Shown here: one piece after another, positions 16,762 to 23,232 of the stretch
Layout: every line of letters begins with the position of its first letter
Position numbering within the stretch: the stretch's first letter is position 1
DNA from: Bacillota bacterium
GTDB lineage: Bacteria; Bacillota; Thermosediminibacteria; Thermosediminibacterales; Thermosediminibacteraceae
DNA length: 23,901 nucleotides
Reading direction: 5' to 3'
NCBI GenBank assembly: GCA_003242255.1
Contig: QGUT01000009.1
Span: 1 to 23,901, forward strand
Position numbers and translations under genes: made by a program
The notes under the pieces: model-generated
The model's input: the letters and a program-made list of their open reading frames with translations, nothing else
The model's database searches: none
What the model was told of the DNA's origin: nothing

Positions 16762-18144
16762 CTATTTAGAGAGGAGAGAGTTCGCCGCCGACTTTATGGC
16801 ATTCAGGGTCATGCCCATAAATCCCCTGTACCTTGTGAAAATATCTTCCAGGCCTTCTATCACCCGGTCGATATCCTCCTTCGTCACTATGAGGGGCGGC
16901 TCCAGCCTTATGACATTGGGATTGTTTAAAGTATAGGCGGTGATTATCCTGTGATTGTTGAGAAGTTCCCCGGCAACTAAGGCTCCCGTAAATTCCTCGT
17001 ACAGCTTGTTTATCACTCCACCGGTTATCCTGTTTATAAAGCCCTTTACCGGGGGCTCGAACTCGATCCCGATCATGAGCCCCCTGCCGCGCACTTCCTT
17101 TATCATGCCGAATTTCGCCTTGAGATCTTTCAATCTATTTAAGAAATAGTTCCCCAGTTCGGCTGCCCTTTCATCCAGCTTCTTTTCTTTTATGGCATTG
17201 ATGGAAGCAATGCCCGCGGCACACGCTAAAGTGTTTCCTCCGAAGGTCGAAGTGTGCAGAAGGCATCTTTCCATGCCGGAATATGCTTTATTCCAAACTT
17301 CCTCGGTGGTGATAAACGCTCCTATAGGCATTACTCCTCCGCCCAAGGATTTGGCAACGCACATTATATCCGGCGCCACGCCTTCCTGCTCGCAGGCAAA
17401 CATGGTACCAGTTCTGCCCAAACCGGTCTGGATCTCATCGACTATGAGCAGAGCCCCGTATTTCGTGCAAAGTTCCCTTGCCTCTTTCAAATACCCTTTC
17501 GGAGGCATGATGATGCCCGCTTCCCCTTGAATGGGCTCCACTATGAAGGCTGCCACGTTGCCACCTTTTAATTTGGCTTCGAGCGCGTCCAGGTCTCCGA
17601 AGGGCACGGTCTCGAATTCCGGCACCAGGGGCATAAAAGGTATTTTGTACTTATCCCGCCCGGTAGCCGATAGGGCTCCCAGCGTCTTCCCGTGAAAAGC
17701 GCCCTCGCAGGATATGATCCTTTGCTTTCGGGTTGCTGCCCGTGCCGTCTTTAAGGCTCCTTCTACGGCCTCGGCCCCGCTGTTGCAGAAAAAGCAGTGT
17801 TTTAAATCTCCCGGCGCTATTTTAGAGAGATTGTGGGCCAAAGCTGCAGCGTACGGATTAATCGTGGCTTGAAGCAGGTTGGGCCTTTGGCTTGCTTTTT
17901 TTATGGCTTCCCACACTTCGGGCGGATTGTGGCCCAGGTTCAGCGCGCCGTAAGCTCCCAAAAAATCTAAGTACTTATTGCCTTCAGCGTCCCAAACATA
18001 GCATCCTTCCGCCTTTACGTAAACCCTGTCGAAATTCAAAAGCCCCATCATCGAAGCGAGGCCTGGATTTACGTGCTCGGAGTAAATCTTCTTTATGTCA
18101 GCTCGGCTCAAATTTTCCACATCGTCGACCGTAAAAAAGTCCAT
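16762..18144 (-). CDS. Class III PLP-dependent aminotransferase, probably putrescine or similar diamine/omega-amino acid type
   Basis: A 460-residue fold-type I aminotransferase. It has YLDFLGAYGALNLGHNPP, the phosphate-binding NSGAEAVEGA (about 121-130), CEGAFHGKTLGALSATG, the cofactor Asp in VDEIQTGLGRTG (Asp236) and the PLP lysine in CVAKSLGGGVMPIG (Lys265). HTSTFGGNTLACAA and RGRGLMIGIEF follow. The long N-terminus and overall length resemble putrescine aminotransferase (PatA/YgjG group). Ornithine or acetylornithine specificity cannot be excluded. ATG 18144 has AGGTG 8 bases upstream. An upstream TTG at 18180 lies within the promoter -10 and would not be transcribed. Single-gene unit with its own promoter and terminator. 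Confidence 0.88.
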   Translation of the reverse strand: MDFFTVDDVENLSRADIKKIYSEHVNPGLASMMGLLNFDRVYVKAEGCYVWDAEGNKYLDFLGAYGALNLGHNPPEVWEAIKKASQRPNLLQATINPYAAALAHNLSKIAPGDLKHCFFCNSGAEAVEGALKTARAATRKQRIISCEGAFHGKTLGALSATGRDKYKIPFMPLVPEFETVPFGDLDALEAKLKGGNVAAFIVEPIQGEAGIIMPPKGYLKEARELCTKYGALLIVDEIQTGLGRTGTMFACEQEGVAPDIMCVAKSLGGGVMPIGAFITTEEVWNKAYSGMERCLLHTSTFGGNTLACAAGIASINAIKEKKLDERAAELGNYFLNRLKDLKAKFGMIKEVRGRGLMIGIEFEPPVKGFINRITGGVINKLYEEFTGALVAGELLNNHRIITAYTLNNPNVIRLEPPLIVTKEDIDRVIEGLEDIFTRYRGFMGMTLNAIKSAANSLLSK

Positions 18145-18179
18145 ACAAGACACACCTCGCACAACAATTCTTAGTGTCA

Positions 18180-18208
18180 ATTATATAAAACCTTAAAAAA
18201 TAAGTCAA
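18180..18208 (-). promoter_or_regulatory. Sigma-A promoter of the aminotransferase gene
   Basis: On the minus strand TTGACT (18208-18203), a 17-bp spacer, then a perfect TATAAT (18185-18180). The predicted start of transcription is near 18172, about 28 bases before the ATG. This also rules out the longer TTG-initiated reading frame. Confidence 0.9.
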
Positions 18209-18209
18209 A

Positions 18210-18239
18210 AAATAAAAATGCTGCTAAAAGCAGCATTTT
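18210..18239 (-). terminator. Intrinsic terminator after the Spo0E-like gene
   Basis: On the minus strand AAAATGCTGC - TTTTA - GCAGCATTTT forms a 10-bp stem (18239-18215), continuing into further T residues and lying 10 bases after the small gene's stop. It lies just upstream of the aminotransferase promoter, isolating the two units. Confidence 0.85.
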
Positions 18240-18249
18240 ACAAAAACAC

Positions 18250-18417
18250 CTATTCAGCCTTAATGGATGCTCTTTGATAGTCCAAAATGAGCTTATCCAG
18301 TTGCAAGCTCAGAGCATATACTTCTTTGGCCAAAAGGTTCTTTTTCTCCAGCTTTTCGTTGAGCTCTCTCCTCAGCTTTACAATCTCCTGGTTGAGTTTG
18401 GCTAATGCGGCTACCAT
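18250..18417 (-). CDS. Spo0E-like aspartyl-phosphate phosphatase (55 residues)
   Basis: A small gene below usual length cut-offs. The product begins MVAALAKLNQEIVKLRREL and is a helical, charged protein. Its C-terminal half holds S37-L-Q-L-D41-K-L-I44-L-D-Y47, matching the Spo0E signature SxxLDxLIxxY. Spo0E-family proteins are two-helix phosphatases that remove phosphate from Spo0A, or in some members from other response regulators, and so restrain sporulation. ATG 18417 has AGAGGGGA 7 bases upstream. A near-consensus promoter and a terminator flank it, so it is an independent monocistronic unit. The family call is from the motif; its target is inferred. Confidence 0.85.
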   Translation of the reverse strand: MVAALAKLNQEIVKLRRELNEKLEKKNLLAKEVYALSLQLDKLILDYQRASIKAE

Positions 18418-18450
18418 GACGATTTCCCCTCTGCATAGGTTTACTGCGTC

Positions 18451-18479
18451 ATTTTATCACAGTTTGCTGGCATTATCAA
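18451..18479 (-). promoter_or_regulatory. Sigma-A promoter of the Spo0E-like gene
   Basis: On the minus strand TTGATA (18479-18474), a 17-bp spacer, then TAAAAT (18456-18451). The ATG is about 33 bases beyond the -10 hexamer. No Spo0A box (TGTCGAA) was seen nearby. Confidence 0.85.
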
Positions 18480-18617
18480 CGACCGTAATTTCCGATTTTG
18501 TGCCTTTTCTTCTTTAAGTTATATTTTTGCTCCTATTTTTTCCCTCTTATTACACGAATCACCATTTTCTGATAAACGATAATACTGATATTGATAGAAA
18601 ATTGTCGCTTTTTGGAT

Positions 18618-19988
18618 TTATTTTTCATCGGACTTTGCTGCGAGGTAGAGGGCGTACTCGATCCTCTTTTTCTGCAAACTGCAGGATATTCGATTGGGGG
18701 AATTTAGATCGCCATTCACCTCATAATTGTTGGCATTGCAGCCGCCGCTGCAGAAGAATTTGGCCCAGCACGAAGTGCACTCGGGTTTTGCGAGAATGTG
18801 GGTGTTTTTTAGTATATCTATCACTTTCTCATCGAGGTTCTTTTCAAAGACGTTGCCCAGGAGAAATTCTTTTTTGCCTATGAACTGGTGGCAGGGGTAT
18901 ATATCTCCCTCGGGAGTCACCGCCAGGTATTCTCTGCCGGCGCCGCAGGCCGAAAGCCTCTTCTGCAGACACGGACCTTTGTACAGGTCTATATTGAAAT
19001 GGTAGAATCTGAAGGGGTTTTCCCCTGATTTTTTCCTCTCCACGTATTCCTTTGCGATTTCATCGTACTGGCGGTAAATGGCCTCCAGATCCCCTTCATC
19101 GATCAGAAAATCCCCTTCTTTTCCAACCACCGGCTCTACGGAAATCTCAGCAAAGCCGAGGTCCGCCATGTGGGCTACGTCTTTTGCAAAATCCAGGTTG
19201 TACTTTGTAAAGGTACCTCTTACGTAGTAATTCTTCCCGTCCTTTTTTCGGAGTTCTATCAGTTTTTTAATGTTCGAAACCACTACGTCGTAGCTCCCCG
19301 ATCGGTCGGCCCGAACCCGCATCCTGTCGTTTACCTCTTTTCTCCCGTCCAAGCTCATCACGATGTTGTCCATGTTTTCGTGGAGGTATTCTATTTTCTC
19401 ATCGTCCAGCAAGAGGCAGTTGGTGGTAACGGTGAAGTGAAATTTCTTGCCGTACTTTTCTTCCAAACTGCGTCCGTAGGAGACCACCGACTTTATGGTG
19501 TCGAAGGCCATCAGAGGTTCGCCGCCGAAAAAATCTATTTCCAGATTTTTCAGTTCTCCTGAATTCTGCAGAAGAAAGTCCAGGGCTTTTTTTCCCACTT
19601 CTTCGCTCATCAACTGCGGCGTTCCGTCGTAATGCCCTTTTGAGGCGAAACAATACCTGCAGCGCAGGTTGCAGTCGTGGGCGACGTTGAGGCAAAGAGC
19701 TTTTACGTATTTTTTCTGGTTTAAGGATTCCAGGGCCTGATCAAGGTCAGCACCGGAAAAGAGAATGCCCTGGGATTTTAAAAGGTCTATCTCTCCTATG
19801 GCCTCCCTTATTTCCGATTCGGCGTACTTTTCTCTTAATCGGGCGACTATGTCGTCCGGCGAAAGTTTTTCGTAAATTCCCAGCACATCGTACATCAGGT
19901 CGTCCACTTCGAACACCGATCCGCTGTTTACATCGAGCACCATTTTCGTGCCCCATATCTCGAACTGATGGACCATCGGCCTTACCAA
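18618..19988 (-). CDS. scfB: Radical SAM/SPASM peptide maturase, SCIFF thioether-forming type
   Basis: A 456-residue enzyme closely resembling the SCIFF maturases (ScfB/CteB) that install Cys-Thr thioether links in six-cysteine peptides. The N-terminal part (VHQFEIWGTKMVLDVNSGSVFEVDD, residues 6-30, and on to about 80) resembles a precursor-binding RRE domain. The radical SAM motif is C106-NLR-C110-RY-C113, followed by FFGGEPL. The C-terminal SPASM region carries GPC...SACGAG, DIYPCHQF, CTSCWAKFFCSGGC and ISC, ligands for two more iron-sulfur clusters. The start is TTG at 19988 with AGAGG 7 bases upstream. ATG at 19976 is in frame but poorly placed. The precursor gene, usually next door, is not visible. 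Confidence 0.9.
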   Translation of the reverse strand: MVRPMVHQFEIWGTKMVLDVNSGSVFEVDDLMYDVLGIYEKLSPDDIVARLREKYAESEIREAIGEIDLLKSQGILFSGADLDQALESLNQKKYVKALCLNVAHDCNLRCRYCFASKGHYDGTPQLMSEEVGKKALDFLLQNSGELKNLEIDFFGGEPLMAFDTIKSVVSYGRSLEEKYGKKFHFTVTTNCLLLDDEKIEYLHENMDNIVMSLDGRKEVNDRMRVRADRSGSYDVVVSNIKKLIELRKKDGKNYYVRGTFTKYNLDFAKDVAHMADLGFAEISVEPVVGKEGDFLIDEGDLEAIYRQYDEIAKEYVERKKSGENPFRFYHFNIDLYKGPCLQKRLSACGAGREYLAVTPEGDIYPCHQFIGKKEFLLGNVFEKNLDEKVIDILKNTHILAKPECTSCWAKFFCSGGCNANNYEVNGDLNSPNRISCSLQKKRIEYALYLAAKSDEK

Positions 19989-20027
19989 CGCTGTACCTCT
20001 CCCTTCAGATATTCATTTTCAACACCC

Positions 20028-20058
20028 TTGACAAAGAAAAAAAACAGTTGTATATAAT
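20028..20058 (+). promoter_or_regulatory. Promoter of the FmdB-type gene
   Basis: A perfect TTGACA at 20028-20033 is followed at 17 bp by TATATA (20051-20056), or at 19 bp by TATAAT (20053-20058). On the other strand the same bases give TTGTCA, with only a weak TATCTG at 17 bp toward the radical SAM gene. Confidence 0.8.
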
Positions 20059-20105
20059 CTCTTGTAACTCGTCTCAAAATTGCTACAGAGGAGGTGCTAT
20101 ATACA

Positions 20106-20336
20106 ATGCCAGTTTACCAATACAGATGCGAAAAGTGCGGCGATTTTGAAGTGGAGCAAGCCATAACCGAATCTCCGTTTGAAAAATGCCCGACCTGCGG
20201 AAATCCGGTAAGGCGCCTGATCAGCCGCAACGTAGGTATAGTATTCAAGGGTTCGGGCTTCCATATAACCGATTACGTCCGGAAGGATTCCGGTGAAAAC
20301 TCCTCCGGCGATTCTTCGGAAAAAAAGAATGACTAA
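20106..20336 (+). CDS. FmdB-family zinc-ribbon protein
   Basis: A 76-residue protein starting MPVYQYRCEKCG, the classic FmdB/CxxC_CXXC_SSSS opening. Two Cys pairs (Cys8/Cys11 and Cys28/Cys31) form a zinc ribbon. They are followed by the conserved FKGSGFHITDY segment and a Ser/Glu/Lys-rich tail that is probably disordered. Members are widespread, often called putative regulatory proteins after the formamidase cluster, but the function is not firmly known. GAGGAGGTG lies 10-11 bases before the ATG. It is one of only two plus-strand genes here. It is divergent from the radical SAM gene and has its own promoter and terminator. Confidence 0.92.
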   Translation: MPVYQYRCEKCGDFEVEQAITESPFEKCPTCGNPVRRLISRNVGIVFKGSGFHITDYVRKDSGENSSGDSSEKKND

Positions 20337-20342
20337 AACTTA

Positions 20343-20376
20343 AAAACTCAAGGCATAGAGCCTTGAGTTTTTCATT
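20343..20376. terminator. Bidirectional intrinsic terminator shared by the FmdB-type gene and RNase P RNA
   Basis: AAAACTCAAGGC (20343-20354) pairs perfectly with GCCTTGAGTTTT (20360-20371) around a 5-base loop, with T-rich sequence on both outer sides. It sits 7 bases after the FmdB stop on the plus strand and about 15 bases after the RNase P RNA 3' end on the minus strand. Confidence 0.9.
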
Positions 20377-20386
20377 TTTATTGAAG

Positions 20387-20730
20387 GATGAGTAGGTCTG
20401 TAAGCCGAGTTCTGTCGAGGATGGTCATCTATCTTGGGTGCCAGTTGCCTGACACCTCTAGCGACCACACCCGAGAGCGCGGCGGGCCACCGCATATGCT
20501 CTCCTATTTGGTCTTGCTCCAGGTGGGGTTTACAGAGCCGGCCAGTCGCCTGACCGCTGGTGAGCTCTTACCTCACCTTTCCACCCTTACCCGGCAAAAG
20601 CTTTCGCCGGGCGGTATATTTCTGTTGCACTTTCCTTGAGGTCGCCCTCACTGGGTATTACCCAGCACCCTGCCCTGTGGAGCTCGGACTTTCCTCGGGC
20701 ACAAGCCCGCGACCATCCGACCTACTCATC
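20387..20730 (-). ncRNA. rnpB: RNase P RNA, ancestral (type A-like)
   Basis: The catalytic RNA that trims tRNA 5' ends. On the minus strand the 5' end GATGAGTAGGTC pairs perfectly with the 3' end GACCTACTCATC to make helix P1. The universally conserved GAGGAAAGTCCGAGCTCC follows near the 5' end, and ACAGAACTCGGCTTACAGACC lies near the 3' end; these form the P4 core. The middle contains GGGTAAGGGTGGAAAGGTG and GGTAAGAGCTCACC, the usual layout of type A RNAs. I assigned type A by general layout and not by a covariance model. Length is about 344 bases. The mature ends could differ by a few bases. Confidence 0.95.
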
Positions 20731-20747
20731 TTTTTTGCCGGATTAGT

Positions 20748-20776
20748 ATTATAACATCCCTTTGCTCAAATGTCAA
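20748..20776 (-). promoter_or_regulatory. Consensus sigma-A promoter of RNase P RNA, overlapping the end of the RNase H gene
   Basis: On the minus strand a perfect TTGACA (20776-20771), a 17-bp spacer and a perfect TATAAT (20753-20748). Initiation near 20741 gives about ten bases before the RNA 5' end. The -35 lies within the codons for the last residues (Ile-Asp-Ile) of the upstream RNase H gene. Confidence 0.93.
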
Positions 20777-21194
20777 TTACCTCTTCCTCGCCGAGGGCCA
20801 TGTCAATGCCTTCGTTGGCGAGTTCGTCGGCTCTTTTGTTGAATTCCCTCTTTACGTGATTTATGCTGAAACTCCTGAACTCTTTCATCAACTGGCTCAC
20901 CTGGGAATAAAGGCGCTTTAGCCCCTCGTTTTTGATCTGGTACTCTCCCTTTATCTGTTTTACCATGAGTTCACTGTCGGAAAATACTTCGATTTCTTCG
21001 CAACCCACCTCTATGGCTTCCTTCATGGCAGTGACGAGAGCCGTGTACTCAGCGATGTTGTTCGTCGTCTGCCCGATGTAGTCGCATATCTCCTTTACCA
21101 CATTGCCGTCTTCATTCAGCATCACGATTCCAATCCCTGCATCACCCGGATTTCCCCGGGAAGCTCCGTCTACGTATATTTTTAACCTTTTCAT
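20766..21194 (-). CDS. Ribonuclease HI family protein
   Basis: A 142-residue RNase H-fold protein that should cleave the RNA strand of RNA/DNA hybrids. The four catalytic carboxylates are present: Asp9 in YVDGASRGNPG, Glu49 in NIAEYTAL, Asp73 in FSDSELMVKQI and Asp123 in NKRADELAN. It belongs to the short RNase HI group (Bacillus YpdQ/YpeP and archaeal-like), which lacks the basic handle of E. coli RNase HI. ATG 21194 has AGGAGG 5 bases upstream. A promoter about 130 bases upstream gives it a fairly long leader. Confidence 0.93.
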   Translation of the reverse strand: MKRLKIYVDGASRGNPGDAGIGIVMLNEDGNVVKEICDYIGQTTNNIAEYTALVTAMKEAIEVGCEEIEVFSDSELMVKQIKGEYQIKNEGLKRLYSQVSQLMKEFRSFSINHVKREFNKRADELANEGIDMALGEEEVIDI

Positions 21195-21325
21195 AATACC
21201 TCCTACTATTACACATTATTGATATGTATTTCGCTGCAGGATTTCGATATACCGTGCTCCCACTTATCTGCTTATGTGCTCACCCCCTGAAAGCATTGAC
21301 AAAACCATCTCGGCCGTTCCATTTT

Positions 21326-21354
21326 ATTTTATCAATTTCAATTATTTTTTTCAA
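21326..21354 (-). promoter_or_regulatory. Promoter of the RNase HI gene
   Basis: On the minus strand TTGAAA (21354-21349), a 17-bp spacer and TAAAAT (21331-21326), in A/T-rich surroundings. The resulting leader to the ATG at 21194 is about 125 bases. It contains GAGCAC twice, 22 bases apart (21281-21276 and 21259-21254), and no clear terminator. Confidence 0.75.
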
Positions 21355-21384
21355 TCACTGTTGATTCTGCTGTTTTTGCACTTG

Positions 21385-22497
21385 TCAAACTATTTCTATC
21401 GGATCGCCTTCCTCGTAGACCTCCACCGGAACTTCCGCTCCCAGCCCTTCCAGTTCGTCTTTTAAATACCGGGCCAGGAAATTCAATACTATCTTTTCCG
21501 TAGAGTAATGTCCGGCATCTATGAGGGCAAGTCCCGAAGCCTTTGCTTCCTCCGCTTCGTGGTACTTTATATCCCCCGTTATGTAGGCATCGGCTCCCGT
21601 AAAAACTGCTTTAGGTATGAGGCTTCCTCCAGCTCCGCCGCACACTGCAACTTTGGAAACTTTCCTCTCGAGGTCCCCTACCACCCGCAGGTACTTCAAC
21701 TTTAATTTTTGTTTGACGACTTGGCAGAGTTCCCTCAAAGTCACGGGTGTCTTCAGGTAACCTACCCGGCCCAGGCCGAAAACGCATCCCTCGTTTTCCA
21801 AAGGATAGACATCGTAAGCTACTTCTTCGTAGGGGTGGACTTTCAACATCGCGTTCAATATTTTTCTCACCTTCGACGCAGGGGCCACGGTCTCGATCCT
21901 CACCTCGTCCACCTTTTCCAGTTCGCCGGGCTGTCCTATAAAGGGATTGGAACCTTCTAAGGGCTTGAAAGTGCCGACACCCGAAACGTTGAAACTGCAG
22001 TGGCTGTAATTTCCTATATGTCCGGCGCCGGCATCGCCCATAGCGTTTCTTACCGCTTCTTCGTAACCTCTGGGCACGTACACCGCGATCTTTTTCAGAG
22101 GTTCTTCATAAGTCCTATCCAGCACCTCTACCTTTTCCAGCCCCAATTCCTGCGCCAAAAGGTCGTTGATGCCGCCTTTTGCCACGTCCAGGTTGGTGTG
22201 GGCCGAATATATGGCTATATTATGCTTAATCGCATCTACGATCATCTTCCCGGTAGGCCAATCCTGCCTTATGGAATTCAATGGCTTGAAAATGAAAGGA
22301 TGGTGGGAAACGATGAGGTCTATTCCGTTGGATGCGGCATATTCTACCGCCCCGGGGGTCACGGTGAGGACCACCAAAATCTTATTTACTTTCGCCGCGC
22401 TCGACCCTACCATCAATCCCACGTTGTCCCACTCGAGAGCGAGCTTTTTAGGAGCCAATTTTTCAATCAAATTGATTACGGTCTGAAGGCTGACCAC
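21385..22497 (-). CDS. Nif3/DUF34-family dinuclear metal-binding protein
   Basis: A 370-residue protein of the Nif3-like family, often annotated GTP cyclohydrolase I type 2 by weak homology. Metal ligands are visible: His65-His66 in VSHHPF, His100 and Asp104 in SAHTNLD, and His330 and Glu334 in DAGHYSTE. The length fits the form with a central PII-like insertion, marked by KIAVYVPRGYEEAVRNAMGDAGAG and HPYEEVAYDVYPLEN. The start is GTG at 22497, preceded by AGGTGG, and overlaps the end of trmK by 22 bases, so the two are co-transcribed. The trmK-nif3 pairing is common in Firmicutes. The cellular role is not settled. Confidence 0.93.
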   Translation of the reverse strand: MVSLQTVINLIEKLAPKKLALEWDNVGLMVGSSAAKVNKILVVLTVTPGAVEYAASNGIDLIVSHHPFIFKPLNSIRQDWPTGKMIVDAIKHNIAIYSAHTNLDVAKGGINDLLAQELGLEKVEVLDRTYEEPLKKIAVYVPRGYEEAVRNAMGDAGAGHIGNYSHCSFNVSGVGTFKPLEGSNPFIGQPGELEKVDEVRIETVAPASKVRKILNAMLKVHPYEEVAYDVYPLENEGCVFGLGRVGYLKTPVTLRELCQVVKQKLKLKYLRVVGDLERKVSKVAVCGGAGGSLIPKAVFTGADAYITGDIKYHEAEEAKASGLALIDAGHYSTEKIVLNFLARYLKDELEGLGAEVPVEVYEEGDPIEIV

Positions 22498-23180
22498 TTT
22501 TTCAACACCACCTTTAACAATTCCATCTCCCTGAGCATGGATTCCTTGGCCCTTCGGGCATTCTCGCTGTCCCGGCCTTCCAACTCCTTAATTCTGCCGT
22601 CCAGCCGATCGAGGCGCCTTTTGATGTATTCGAGCACTTCCGGAGTTCTCCTGCCTTTCAACACGGGACCTATCATCAGGTCTTCCTCGTCGAAAGAGCG
22701 GGAAGTTCCCTTTTTGGCCACTAAAATTTCGAAGTACCTTTCCCCGCTTAATACCACCCGCTCTTCCGTTATTTCAAAGCTATTCTCGAAGAGGGCTTTC
22801 CTCAACCGGTGGACATTTTTCATGGGTTGAAGGATGAGGGCCTCAAGGGAACCTGCGATTTCGGGGGCTTTTTCCATTATGCTCCATATGGTTTCGCCCC
22901 CCAAGCCGGCGATGATCGCCACATCGACCTCGCCCACCTTTAAAGGTCCGAATCCATCCCCCAGCCTCACATCTATAAAGTCGGAAAGGCCCGCCTGGGC
23001 AACGCTTTCCATCGCCCTCCTCCATGGGGCCGGCCTTACTTCGATCGCAATTACTTTTCGGGCAATGCCCTCTTTTATCAGGTATATGGGAAGTAGCGCG
23101 TGGTCGGTTCCCACATCCGCGACAGAGCTGCCTTTGGGAACCAAGCGGGCTATTTCCAGCAACCTTTCGCTAAGTCTCAT
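22476..23180 (-). CDS. trmK: tRNA (adenine(22)-N1)-methyltransferase
   Basis: TrmK is a Rossmann-fold SAM enzyme that methylates N1 of A22 in tRNA, found mostly in Gram-positive bacteria. From ATG at 23180 it has 234 residues, opening MRLSERLLEIARLVPKGS. It continues with the SAM-binding VADVGTDHALLPIYL, then VAIIAGLGGETIW and LQPMKNVHRLRK, all characteristic. A coiled-coil-like charged C-terminus follows. GTG at 23189 would add three residues but lacks a ribosome site. GGTG lies 6 bases before the ATG. Only about 30 bases separate the start from the rpoD terminator, and I see no promoter there. Confidence 0.93.
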   Translation of the reverse strand: MRLSERLLEIARLVPKGSSVADVGTDHALLPIYLIKEGIARKVIAIEVRPAPWRRAMESVAQAGLSDFIDVRLGDGFGPLKVGEVDVAIIAGLGGETIWSIMEKAPEIAGSLEALILQPMKNVHRLRKALFENSFEITEERVVLSGERYFEILVAKKGTSRSFDEEDLMIGPVLKGRRTPEVLEYIKRRLDRLDGRIKELEGRDSENARRAKESMLREMELLKVVLKKWSAFRP

Positions 23181-23199
23181 TTTCTTCACCGCTAAGGAT

Positions 23200-23232
23200 G
23201 CAATATAAGAAAAAGCGGGTCGCCCCGCTTTT
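23200..23232 (-). terminator. Intrinsic terminator of rpoD
   Basis: On the minus strand AAAAGCGGG - GCGA - CCCGCTTTT forms a 9-bp stem (23232-23211), followed by TCTTATATTG. Its first bases are the second and third bases of the rpoD TAA stop codon. The T-run is short, so termination may be incomplete. Confidence 0.82.

Noticed and set aside
18145..18180. Longer aminotransferase frame starting at TTG 18180
   Set aside because: It would start inside the -10 element of the gene's own strong promoter, upstream of the expected transcript start.
16762..20336. Aminotransferase, Spo0E-like, radical SAM and zinc-ribbon genes as one new functional cluster
   Set aside because: Promoters or terminators separate most of them, and one is on the opposite strand, so there is no sign of co-regulation as a system.
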